This document shows, in pieces, positions 16,284-24,232 of a stretch of 64,000 nucleotides of DNA. The position numbers were made by a program, and so were the translations under genes. Under the pieces are notes generated by a model. The model was not told the origin of the DNA, did no database searches, and saw only the letters and a program-made list of their open reading frames with translations. This DNA is from Streptomyces ferrugineus (GTDB lineage: Bacteria; Actinomycetota; Actinomycetes; Streptomycetales; Streptomycetaceae): the NCBI RefSeq assembly GCF_015160855.1, contig NZ_CP063373.1, positions 1,736,001 to 1,800,000 of the forward strand, given 5' to 3'. Positions within the stretch are counted from its first letter, which is position 1; every line of letters begins with the position of its first letter.

Positions 16284-17540
16284 TCAGAAGCCGTGCGGCA
16301 ACCAGGGCGCCACGACGGACCCGAACCCCACCGACGCCTCCGCCAACGCCCCCTGCCGCAACTCCCGCACCCGCCCGGCCGCCCCCAGCGCCGCAAGGCT
16401 CACGCCCCCGAGATAGGCCGCCCCCAACTCCCGTACGGACAGGGAGAGATCGGCCGAGTCCGTCGTACGCTCGCACGACGCGCCCTTCGCGTCCCCGCTC
16501 AACCGCCAACGCCCCGCGTTCCAGGGACAGAAGGCATCCGCCACCTCGAACACCACATCCACCGGCGCCTGATACGTCCGCGCCTGCAGAGCGGCCCCCA
16601 CATCCACCAGCCGCACATGAAGCCCGTCCCGCACCCGCACCGCACACCGCCGGATGTCGGACACCTGGAACTGCCACGCCTCGTCCACCGGCCGCGCATA
16701 CGCCTTCACCGTGGACGTCAGGTCGATGCCGAACAGAAAACGCCACAACGCGGCCTGCGCCGCCGGATCCAGGGCCTGCACGTCCCGCAGCCGCACCACA
16801 CCCTTCGCCCCGCTCGCATCCCACTCCGGCTTGACGTGAAAGCGCGCGTACCCGACGACCTCGCCACCCCGCTCCGCCAGCACACACTGCAGCGGCGAGG
16901 CCCCCTCCCGCTCGCTCTCCGGGTCGAGCAGCCCGAGCCGCTCCCAGCCGGGCAGCCGCGCGAGCATCCCCGGCCGTTCGGACACCTTGCGCGCGTACAC
17001 CGCCTCGCACACGTCCAGGACGTCGGCCGGTACGGCGTAGCGCAGACCTACGTCATCGGTACCGGGCGGCACCGACAGCCGCACGCGTGTGGTGTCGATC
17101 TCGGTGCTCACCTGGAAGGTGCCGACGCCGTAGCCGAACCGGCCGTAGATCTCCGGCTCGGATGCGGTCAGGATCGCCAGCGACCGGCCCGACTCGCGCA
17201 CATCGTCCAACTGCCGCCGCATCATCGATGTCAGAACGCCCTGCCTGCGATGCGTGGCCGCGACGCTGACCATCGTGACGCCCGCGGCGGGCACCACGGC
17301 CCCGCCGGGCACGGTCAGCCGGAAGCTGAACGCGCCGGCCGTCCCCACGCACACGTCCCCGTCCCAGGCCCCGAGGGAGTGGTCGAGTTCGGTGAGCGAG
17401 TCCCACAACTCCCGCTCCTCGGCCGCCTCCGGGACGCCACCGAAGGCGCGGATGAGGGTGTCGTACCAGATGTCCCACTCGTCCCGCCGCAGCACCCGCA
17501 GCTCCACGCGATCGGCCTCGCTCGCACTGTCTTTCGCCAT
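16284..17540 (-). CDS. Eis-like GNAT N-acetyltransferase
   Basis: A 418-residue acetyltransferase of the Eis family (tripartite: two GNAT folds plus a sterol-carrier-like domain). The CoA-binding motif is VSVAATHRRQGVLTSMMRRQL (about 88-108). SEPEIYGRFGYG (about 127-138) holds the tyrosine equivalent to Tyr126 of M. tuberculosis Eis. The protein ends ...WLPHGF; in Eis the C-terminal carboxylate of a terminal Phe is the catalytic base, so this end matters. The stop codon sits inside the target duplication of the neighbouring insertion sequence yet is preserved. Eis proteins acetylate aminoglycosides and other amines; the natural substrate here is unknown. Confidence 0.87.
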   Translation of the reverse strand: MAKDSASEADRVELRVLRRDEWDIWYDTLIRAFGGVPEAAEERELWDSLTELDHSLGAWDGDVCVGTAGAFSFRLTVPGGAVVPAAGVTMVSVAATHRRQGVLTSMMRRQLDDVRESGRSLAILTASEPEIYGRFGYGVGTFQVSTEIDTTRVRLSVPPGTDDVGLRYAVPADVLDVCEAVYARKVSERPGMLARLPGWERLGLLDPESEREGASPLQCVLAERGGEVVGYARFHVKPEWDASGAKGVVRLRDVQALDPAAQAALWRFLFGIDLTSTVKAYARPVDEAWQFQVSDIRRCAVRVRDGLHVRLVDVGAALQARTYQAPVDVVFEVADAFCPWNAGRWRLSGDAKGASCERTTDSADLSLSVRELGAAYLGGVSLAALGAAGRVRELRQGALAEASVGFGSVVAPWLPHGF

Positions 17541-17702
17541 GAATCATGCCTACCAGGGCATTGCGGGACGAGCGAGGGAATTTCTCGGTGCGGGCGGCGC
17601 GACCGCTTTCCGTGAAGTTCACTGTGAAGTTGAACCTCGGACGGGGGACAAGTGGGACCTCCCGTGCCAAGCAGCTGGTCCGATGGATAGGGTCCCGAAC
17701 TA

Positions 17703-18884
17703 ATGGCAGCAGGACGAGAGCGGCGCGCGGCGGCCGAGACGTTCATGGCCCGGTTGAGGATGCACTGGCACCGGGCCCGCGTCGGCGTGCGCAGAAGCGC
17801 CGTGGACTACTTCCGCGGCGACGGTTCGGACTGGATCGCGCTGGTCGGCCTGCTGCTGACGGTCCCGTTGATCTGTGCCATGACGATGGCCAACCCGGTG
17901 TGGTTCTCGCCCGCCGCGCTGGTCCTGCCCATCGTCGCGGGCGGCCTGCTGCTGCGCCCGGCGAGTCTGCTGGGCCTGTACGCGGCGGCGGCGACGGCCC
18001 TGATCGTGGAGTCGGTGCAGCTCGGGCCGTACACCGAGGGCCCGGCCCGGGTCTCCCCGGGCGTGGTGCTGGTCGTGGCCGCCTGCGGCTTCTTCGGCCT
18101 GCTGATCGCGCAGTTCCGCAGCCGGGTGGGCGTGCCCTGGCGGCGCGGCGGCACGATGCTCTTCGACCTGCGCGAACGCATCCGCGTCCAGAGCAAGCTG
18201 CCGGGCCTGCCGCCCGGTTGGCATCGCGAGATGGCCCTGCGCCCGGCGGGCGGCCAGTCCTTCTCGGGCGACTTCGTGGTCGCGGCCCGCACCAACGGCG
18301 GCCGCACGCTGGAGGTCGTCCTGACGGACGTCTCCGGCAAGGGCATGGACGCGGGGTCGCGGGCGCTGCTGCTGTCGGGCGCGTTCGGCGGCCTCCTGGG
18401 CAGCCTGCCCCCGCACGCGTTCCTCCCCGCGGCCAACGGCTATCTGCTCCGCCAGGACTGGGACGAGGGCTTCGCCACCTCGATCCACCTGGTCCTGGAC
18501 ATGGACTCGGGCGACTACGAGCTCTACTCGGCGGGCCATCCACCGGGCCTGCAACTGAGCGCGGGCAGCGGCCGCTGGGAGGAGAAGGCGGCGGAAGGCC
18601 CCCTTCTCGGCGTCTACGACGGCGCCCAGTTCGACCCGGTCAAGGGCTCACTGCGCCCCGGCGACGTGCTGATGTTGTTCACCGACGGCCTCGTCGAGAC
18701 GTCCGACCGCGACATCGTCGAGGGCATAGACCGTCTCACCGGCGAGGCCGACCGCTACGTCGCCGGTGGCTTCCACGGCGCGGCCTGGCATCTGATCGAG
18801 GCAGTGGCCAAGGACGTCAACGACGACCGGGCCCTGCTTCTGATCTGCCGAGAGGGCCCCACGACCCAGTCGGCCCCCCGCTGA
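17703..18884 (+). CDS. Membrane PP2C-type (SpoIIE/RsbU) protein phosphatase
   Basis: A 393-residue phosphatase with an N-terminal membrane module: about four hydrophobic segments between residues 45 and 140. A C-terminal SpoIIE/PP2C domain (about 175-388) follows. Metal-site motifs GQSFSGDFVVA, LTDVSGKGMDAG, SAGHPPGLQL and MLFTDGLVETSDRDI are all present. Such enzymes dephosphorylate anti-anti-sigma factors in partner-switching circuits. No anti-sigma or STAS partner is encoded nearby. There is no ribosome site; TAGGGT at 17688-17693 lies 9 nt before the ATG, so the leader would be very short. Confidence 0.9.
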   Translation: MAAGRERRAAAETFMARLRMHWHRARVGVRRSAVDYFRGDGSDWIALVGLLLTVPLICAMTMANPVWFSPAALVLPIVAGGLLLRPASLLGLYAAAATALIVESVQLGPYTEGPARVSPGVVLVVAACGFFGLLIAQFRSRVGVPWRRGGTMLFDLRERIRVQSKLPGLPPGWHREMALRPAGGQSFSGDFVVAARTNGGRTLEVVLTDVSGKGMDAGSRALLLSGAFGGLLGSLPPHAFLPAANGYLLRQDWDEGFATSIHLVLDMDSGDYELYSAGHPPGLQLSAGSGRWEEKAAEGPLLGVYDGAQFDPVKGSLRPGDVLMLFTDGLVETSDRDIVEGIDRLTGEADRYVAGGFHGAAWHLIEAVAKDVNDDRALLLICREGPTTQSAPR

Positions 18885-18906
18885 CCCGCCCTCCAGCCCG
18901 TCCGGC

Positions 18907-18973
18907 GGGGCGGGAACGAGCGGGGCGGGAACGGGCAGGGCGGGAACGGGCAGGGCGGGAACGGGCAGGGCGG
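18907..18973. repeat. Tandem 15-bp repeat upstream of the HD gene
   Basis: Four consecutive 15-bp units of the form (A/G)GGGCGGGAACGGGC (18907-18966) plus a partial fifth, ending about 20 bp before the HD-domain gene. It begins right after a CAGCCCGTCCGGCG sequence shared with the 13665 repeat. Copy number may vary between strains and could affect the adjacent promoter. Confidence 0.8.
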
Positions 18974-18993
18974 CGAGGCGGGACACTGGACGG

Positions 18994-19464
18994 GTGACCG
19001 ACGTACCCGCGCAGCACCTCTCCCTCCCCGCCGTGGAGGCCATCGCCCGCACCGCCCACGCCGGCCAGACCGACAAGGCGGGACGCCCCTACACGGACCA
19101 CCTCGGCGCCGTCGCCGAAGGCGTACGCGCCCGCGGCGGCACCGCGGAGCAGATCGCCGCGGCCTGGCTGCACGACGCGGTGGAGGACGGCGCCCTGTCC
19201 GGACAGTGGCTGGAGGAGGCCGCACTGAGCCGCCGTACGAAGGACATCGTGCTCGCGGTCACCAAACGCCCCGGAGAACCGCCGGAGGCGTACGCGGCAC
19301 GCATCCTCGCCACCCCGGGCGCCCTCCTGGTGAAGGAGGCGGACCTGGCGCACAACGCGGACCCCGAGCGGCTGGCCGCCCTGGACGGGACGACCCGGAA
19401 ACGACTGACCGAGAAGTACGCGCGGATGCACGCACTTCTCGGTCTGCGTCTGCCAGGAGAATGA
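18994..19464 (+). CDS. Single-domain HD phosphohydrolase (SpoT/MESH1-like)
   Basis: A 156-residue HD-domain protein. Motifs in order are TAHAGQTDKAGRPYTDHLGAVA (first metal His), AAWLHDAVEDG (HD pair with ED) and LVKEADLAHN (distal Asp). This arrangement is that of the hydrolase half of RelA/SpoT and of MESH1-type alarmone hydrolases. The synthetase, TGS and ACT domains are absent. It could hydrolyse (p)ppGpp or a related nucleotide; this is inference. The GTG start has no ribosome site, and GACACT at 18982-18987 lies exactly 6 nt upstream, suggesting leaderless expression. Confidence 0.8.
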   Translation: MTDVPAQHLSLPAVEAIARTAHAGQTDKAGRPYTDHLGAVAEGVRARGGTAEQIAAAWLHDAVEDGALSGQWLEEAALSRRTKDIVLAVTKRPGEPPEAYAARILATPGALLVKEADLAHNADPERLAALDGTTRKRLTEKYARMHALLGLRLPGE

Positions 19465-19494
19465 CTCTCCTCGATGTGAAGGAACGGCGCAGAG

Positions 19495-20697
19495 TCAGGC
19501 GTTGACCTTCTCGCGCGCCGCCGCCCCCTCGCGCTTCTCCCGCTCCCGCGCCAGCCGGCCCGCGTCCCGCTTGAACGCCCACTCCATCCTGGGCTCCATC
19601 GCGAACCGGAACACCCGCTGCACCGGCGGGGTGCACAGCAGCGTGACCCCGGCGGCCGCGACGACCGTGACGAAGATCTCGCCGAGCGGACGGTGCAGCC
19701 AGGCCGCCTCGAACCAGCCCTGGTAGTCACCGGCCTTCACGAAGAAGCCGTGCAGCAGATAGCCGTACAGCGTGCCCGCGCCGAGCGCCGTGAACCACAT
19801 GTGCCGGCCCGGCACCCACGCGAAGAAGCAGGCCGTCAGCAGCAGTGAGCAGCCGAACATCGCCAGCACCATGACCGGCCCGGCCCACCACGGCGCGCCC
19901 AGCTCCTGCGCCGCGTCCCGGTGGTAGAACCACGCGGTGTTCATGCGCGGCACCGCCCACCAGCCGAAGGCCAGCGCCACCGCGCCCACCGGCACGGCCG
20001 CGATCCGCATCGTGCGCGTACGCACCATGTGGAAGTGCTCGGGCTTCATGCACAGGCCCAGCACGAAGTACGGCAGGAACTGCAGCACCCGCTGAAGGTC
20101 CAGGTCGTCGCCGATCTCCGGGGAGACCGTCGCCAGCATGGCGAGGCCGAGCGCGAGCGGCAGCGGCCAGCGCACCATCTTCCAGATCGGCGTGGTCATG
20201 CGCCAGATGAACAGCGCGCACAGGAACCAGGTCAGGTACCACGGGTCCAGGAGGCTGATCTCCTGGCTCGGGTCCTCGTCGATCCACCGCTTGAACAGCG
20301 GATACGCCGTCTCGAAGACGATGTACGGCACCGCGACGCCGGTGATCAGGCGCTGCAGCCGACCGGGGCTCGCGTCGAAGCTGCGCGAGAAGAAGCCGGA
20401 GATGATGATGAACGCCGGCATGTGGAACGTGTACACGACCGTGTACATCGTTTCCAGGGTCCGGCTGTCACCCTTGATCGGCTCCCAGGCGTGGCCTATG
20501 GCGACAAGTACGATCGCCAGGTACTTGGCGTTGTCGAAGAACGCGTCGCGCTGCTTGGCACCGCCGGACGCGGCTCGGGCGTCGCCCTGAGCCTGCTTGC
20601 TCTGCGGTGAGCGCGGACTCGGCACTCCGTCCGCCGACTGCTGAGTCGGGGGGAGTGGCGTTCGGTTGTTGCCGTGCGGTCGTAGCGAGTCCGTCAC
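19495..20697 (-). CDS. Membrane acyltransferase, acyltransferase-3 family
   Basis: A 400-residue polytopic membrane protein with about ten helices. The acyltransferase-3 signature is RDAFFDNAKYLAIVLVAIGHAWEP (about residues 50-73). FHMPAFIIISGFFSRSF and WFLCALFIWR are further hallmarks. Such enzymes move acetyl, succinyl or similar groups onto surface sugars or polymers. The acceptor is unknown. I choose the GTG at 20697 because of its strong ribosome site (GGGAGGG); the frame extends 17 codons further up without one. The first 45 residues are polar, Pro/Gln-rich and probably cytoplasmic. Confidence 0.87.
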   Translation of the reverse strand: MTDSLRPHGNNRTPLPPTQQSADGVPSPRSPQSKQAQGDARAASGGAKQRDAFFDNAKYLAIVLVAIGHAWEPIKGDSRTLETMYTVVYTFHMPAFIIISGFFSRSFDASPGRLQRLITGVAVPYIVFETAYPLFKRWIDEDPSQEISLLDPWYLTWFLCALFIWRMTTPIWKMVRWPLPLALGLAMLATVSPEIGDDLDLQRVLQFLPYFVLGLCMKPEHFHMVRTRTMRIAAVPVGAVALAFGWWAVPRMNTAWFYHRDAAQELGAPWWAGPVMVLAMFGCSLLLTACFFAWVPGRHMWFTALGAGTLYGYLLHGFFVKAGDYQGWFEAAWLHRPLGEIFVTVVAAAGVTLLCTPPVQRVFRFAMEPRMEWAFKRDAGRLAREREKREGAAAREKVNA

Positions 20698-21237
20698 AGA
20701 CCCTCCCGCCGGAAGCGGGGGAGGGCGGTACAGGACCTCGCTGCGCATGCGGGGGACGAGGCAGCGTGGAACATCTGACGCACCCTAGCGTTGCCTGTGG
20801 GATTTCGTAAAACTCCCGAGGTCATTAGTGGTTATTGCACATGACGTCGTGTGTACAGCGAACATGCACCTGGCAGACACCTGTTGGTCACCCTTCTTGT
20901 CCGGATTCATCCCGACTAAGTAGTGCATATGGCCAGGAGGTGACGGCGATGAAATGATCACCGCGTCGCGAATTCGAAATACCGGCGAACACGTTGTGTG
21001 GCGATGGAAACGATCCCGTCGAATTAAGTGCGTGGGTGCCCGGTCGAAATGCCGTACGGGCACAACGCGAGAGGTCGGTGTGTGCCGGACATGGGCACAG
21101 ATCCGGCACAGGTGTGGCGAACGAAACGTCACGTGCCGCATAGCGGGGGCCGGTTGGTGGCACGATGGTTCTGGCGGGGGTGCGCGGGGTCGCGTCCCCG
21201 GGCCGGGAGAGCGGACCGACCGAGGGTGTGATCTGTT
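20698..21237. promoter_or_regulatory. Long intergenic region with AT-richer composition
   Basis: These 540 bp are less GC-rich than the surroundings. They separate the divergent acyltransferase and small membrane protein genes. I find no convincing gene. A perfect ribosome-site sequence AGGAGGTGA (20935-20943) is followed 5 nt later by ATG AAA TGA, a two-codon frame whose stop overlaps a second ATG (20954). The frame from 20954 runs about 112 codons but has un-Streptomyces-like third positions. The region could hold a small RNA, a regulatory leader or an eroded gene. Confidence 0.35.
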
Positions 21238-21432
21238 GTGGCCATTTCGCTGTCAGTGGTGCTGCTGTTGGCGATCATCTTGGTGGTGCTGATCCGTGGC
21301 GGATCCCTGAAGGCCGGCCCCGCCGTCGTCGCCGTGCTGTTCGGCTTCTTCCTCGCCTCGACCGGCATGGCCGACGACATCCAGCGATTCCTCAACTCGA
21401 TAGCCGAGACCATCAACTCGATCCAGTTCTAG
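21238..21432 (+). CDS. Small conserved-looking membrane protein
   Basis: A 64-residue protein starting with GTG (MAISLSVVLLL...). It has two hydrophobic segments: residues 3-19 and about 27-43. They are separated by a short basic loop (RGGSLKAG), and an amphipathic end follows (DDIQRFLNSIAETINSIQF). I recognise the type as a small actinobacterial membrane protein but cannot assign a function. It ends 79 bp before the PQQ-domain Ser/Thr kinase on the same strand and may be cotranscribed with it. Confidence 0.6.
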   Translation: MAISLSVVLLLAIILVVLIRGGSLKAGPAVVAVLFGFFLASTGMADDIQRFLNSIAETINSIQF

Positions 21433-21511
21433 GGCTCGTGGGGCGCCCCGGAAGCGTACGGATACCCTCGTTCGAGATCGTCGAACGGTACGGAACGGGG
21501 GGACGTACGGG

Positions 21512-23665
21512 ATGGCGCTTCGCGAGTCGGACCCGGCGGAGGTCGGTGGCTACCGGATCGAGGACCGCCTCGGCTCCGGTGGCATGGGCGTGGTCTACCT
21601 GGCCCGCTCCGACTCCGGCCGCCGTCTCGCCCTCAAGGTGGTGCACGCGCAGTACGCCGACGACGACGAGTTCCGCATCCGCTTCCGCCGCGAGGTGGCC
21701 GCCGCCCGTCAGGTCAGCGGCGCCTTCACCGCTCCCGTCGTGGACGCGGACGCCGACGCGCCGCGCCCCTGGATGGCCACGCTCTACATCCCCGGCGAGG
21801 ACCTGGGCACCCACGTCCGCCGCCACGGCCCGCTGCCGCTGCCGAAACTGTACGAACTCGCCGCCGGCCTCGCCGAGGCCATCCGCGACATCCACCGCGC
21901 CGGAATGGTCCACCGCGACCTGAAACCGGCCAATGTGATGCTCGCCGAGGACGGCCCCCGCGTCATCGACTTCGGCATCTCCCGCGCCGCCGAGTTCGCC
22001 GCCTCCGACGTCCTCACCCAGACCGGCCGCGTGATGGGCACACCGCCCTTCATGTCCCCCGAGCAGTTCTCGTCCCCGCAGGACGTGGGCCCCGCCGCCG
22101 ACGTCTTCTCCCTCGGCTCGGTCGTCGCCTACGCCGCCACCGGCCACGGCCCCTTCGACAGCCCGAGTCCCTATGAGACGGCCGTACGGGTCGTCGACGG
22201 CGCCGCGGAAATCGACGACGTACCGCCCGAGTTGCTTCCGTTCGTCCAGCTCTGCCTGGAAAAGCACCCCAAGTCCCGGCCGTCACCGGACGAGTTGCTG
22301 CGCCTGCTGCGCAACGGCGAGATGCCCGGCCCGCGCTCCGAACCCGACAGCGGCACACCCCGGGACGAGCAGCCCTCCACCCCCCGACGCCGAAAGCGCC
22401 TGATCCTCCTCTCCGCCCTGAGCGCCCTGCTGGTGGCCGCCGCGACGACCCTCACGGTCATGTCCGTCAACGCCGAGCCGACCCCGGTCGCAGGCGACCT
22501 GCCCTCCGGATGGCAGGCCTGGCACAAGAGGTCGAAGGACCCCAGCCCCGACAAGGACCCGATCGGCCCCAGCAGTCCGTTCAACCGCTGCGCCGCCACC
22601 GGCCGCTCCCTGGTCTGCGCCGGCGACGACGTCATGGCGACCCGCTTCGCCCTCGCCGACGGCCGCAACACCTGGGCCCGGTCCATCGACGAGACCGCCG
22701 ACGACCTCGGCGGCAGCTCCGCGGGCACGATCATCGGCGCCCGCGGCGGCAGTGTGTACGTCTACGGCGCCGACGACCGGCCGGTCGACGGCGACGGGCT
22801 GTCCAAAACCCGCTACACCGTCCAGGCCCTCGACGCCGAGACCGGCAAGGCGAGGTGGAAGACCGTCACCGGTGACGGCGACGGCGCCACGGAGCCGAAC
22901 CGCGAACACGGCGCCTCCATCGCCGTACCGGCCGGAGTCATCACCGTCTACGGCGACGACTCCAAGTACTACGCGCTCCTCGGCGCCGACGACGGCAAGG
23001 TCCGCTGGAAGCGCCCGCTGCCCGACCAGGAGACCGATCCCTGCCTGCTGCGTGCCGCGGACCGACAGGCGTACCTGCTCTGCGCGCGGCTCACCGGCGA
23101 CGACATCACCGGCACGAGCGTCACCCGACTCGACCCCGCCACCGGACGGCCCGACTGGACCGTGAAGATCAAGGGTGACCAGGACATCGCCGGACAGGCC
23201 GACGGACGCCTCGTACTGGCCGGCGTCACCGGCACCCACCGCACGGTGACCCTGATCAACGCCGAATCCCACGTCGTGACGACCGCACGCCTGGCGACGG
23301 CCCAGCCCGAGGGAGCGTCCCTCTACGTCCTGCGCGGCACCCTGTACTTCACACTCCCCGGCGGCAGCGTCCGCGCCGTCGACCCCGGCACCGGACGCCA
23401 GCTCTGGAAGACGGACTCCACGGTCGAGCAGTCGGGCCCCCCGGCCGCCTCCGCCACCCGCCTCTACCTGGCCTCCCCCAGCGGTCGCCTCGCCGCCATC
23501 GACGTGCGCACCGGCAGGGTCACAGGCACCCGCGCGGGCCGCGACGACGGCGGCGACCTCGACGTCGCCACCTCCATCACCGCACCACCGGTCCTGGTCG
23601 GCGACGCCCTCTACGTCCCGTACGGCCTGCGCGCCGTCTACACGGCGGACGTACGCGACCTGTGA
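21512..23665 (+). CDS. Membrane Ser/Thr protein kinase with extracellular PQQ-type propeller
   Basis: A 717-residue transmembrane kinase. The cytoplasmic kinase domain (about 12-270) shows LGSGGMGVVYLA, the Lys in LALKVVH, HRDLKPANVML, VIDFGIS and MSPEQFSSP. One membrane helix spans about residues 296-318. The extracellular part (about 320-717) is built of PQQ-like beta-propeller blades, recognisable from repeated A-x-D-x-x-T/D-G-x-x-x-W strings such as ALDAETGKARW, LLGADDGKVRW, RLDPATGRPDW and AVDPGTGRQLW. Such sensors are common in Streptomyces; ligand and substrates are unknown. The start follows GGGGGGAC. A strong hairpin terminator follows the stop. Confidence 0.9.
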   Translation: MALRESDPAEVGGYRIEDRLGSGGMGVVYLARSDSGRRLALKVVHAQYADDDEFRIRFRREVAAARQVSGAFTAPVVDADADAPRPWMATLYIPGEDLGTHVRRHGPLPLPKLYELAAGLAEAIRDIHRAGMVHRDLKPANVMLAEDGPRVIDFGISRAAEFAASDVLTQTGRVMGTPPFMSPEQFSSPQDVGPAADVFSLGSVVAYAATGHGPFDSPSPYETAVRVVDGAAEIDDVPPELLPFVQLCLEKHPKSRPSPDELLRLLRNGEMPGPRSEPDSGTPRDEQPSTPRRRKRLILLSALSALLVAAATTLTVMSVNAEPTPVAGDLPSGWQAWHKRSKDPSPDKDPIGPSSPFNRCAATGRSLVCAGDDVMATRFALADGRNTWARSIDETADDLGGSSAGTIIGARGGSVYVYGADDRPVDGDGLSKTRYTVQALDAETGKARWKTVTGDGDGATEPNREHGASIAVPAGVITVYGDDSKYYALLGADDGKVRWKRPLPDQETDPCLLRAADRQAYLLCARLTGDDITGTSVTRLDPATGRPDWTVKIKGDQDIAGQADGRLVLAGVTGTHRTVTLINAESHVVTTARLATAQPEGASLYVLRGTLYFTLPGGSVRAVDPGTGRQLWKTDSTVEQSGPPAASATRLYLASPSGRLAAIDVRTGRVTGTRAGRDDGGDLDVATSITAPPVLVGDALYVPYGLRAVYTADVRDL

Positions 23666-23694
23666 AACGACCTGCGGGGAGCCCCCGGAAACGA

Positions 23695-23736
23695 TCAGGG
23701 CCAGGTCGGAGGAATCACCCTCCGACCTGGCCCTGA
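23695..23736. terminator. Intrinsic terminator, 18-bp stem
   Basis: Perfect 18-bp stem (23695-23712 with 23719-23736) and a 6-nt loop. It lies between the end of the kinase gene and the oppositely transcribed tRNA-Gly and can stop transcription from both sides. Confidence 0.88.
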
Positions 23737-23745
23737 GCCGTACAG

Positions 23746-23816
23746 AGCGGGCGACGGGAATCGAACCCGCGTAGCTAGTTTGGAAGACTAGGGCTCTACC
23801 ATTGAGCTACGCCCGC
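23746..23816 (-). tRNA. tRNA-Gly (anticodon UCC)
   Basis: A 71-nt cloverleaf on the minus strand. The acceptor GCGGGCG pairs with CGCCCGC. The D arm has GCTC...GAGC. The anticodon arm CTAGT-CTTCCAA-ACTAG gives anticodon TCC. The T arm contains GGTTCGATTCC. The 3' CCA is not encoded. Confidence 0.96.
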
Positions 23817-23946
23817 ACGGACGCGCCGCAGGTCAGGTGACCGCGGCACAGGATGCATCGTAGCGGGTCGGCCCCCCTCGCCGCACACCCCATAAATGCG
23901 GCGGCCCCACTGCCTGCGGGCATGTACCCTACGTGTCGCACCAGCA

Positions 23947-24023
23947 CGGGGTGTGGCGCAGCTTGGTAGCGCGTCCGCTTTGGGAGCGGAAGGCCGTGGG
24001 TTCAAATCCCGCCACCCCGACCA
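23947..24023 (+). tRNA. tRNA-Pro (anticodon UGG)
   Basis: A 77-nt cloverleaf including an encoded CCA end. The acceptor CGGGGTG pairs with CACCCCG. The anticodon arm TCCGC-TTTGGGA-GCGGA gives anticodon TGG. The T arm contains GGTTCAAATCC. Confidence 0.96.
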
Positions 24024-24232
24024 CGTCCGGTGAAGACCGGCCATTCGCGTGACGACCTCGGTGATCGTGTCCCGTGATCGCCTTTGGGGGCGTGTCGCCG
24101 CTGCCGTTACTATGCAAGCTGCACGCCCGTGTGTCTCTCCGTACGAAGTCACGAGGTCCTCCGGGCGGCGAATCCGCCGGACCAGTCTGGCTCCGGCAGA
24201 ACCCAAGAAGTCAGCCACAAGGAGACCGAACC

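Noticed and set aside
16284..17540. Eis-like gene truncated by the insertion sequence
   Set aside because: The stop codon and terminal Phe are intact; the IS begins one base beyond the stop codon.
18907..18973. Possible CRISPR array
   Set aside because: The 15-bp units are contiguous with no spacers and there are no cas genes; it is a simple tandem repeat.
20954..21292. A 112-codon plus-strand frame after the perfect ribosome site
   Set aside because: Codon third positions are not GC-rich as in neighbouring genes, the translation is Arg/Cys/Trp-rich without pattern, and it overlaps the better-supported small membrane protein gene.
23746..24023. tRNA genes as attachment site of an integrated element
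   Set aside because: Both tRNAs are complete, but I see no repeated tRNA 3' end and no integrase in the window.
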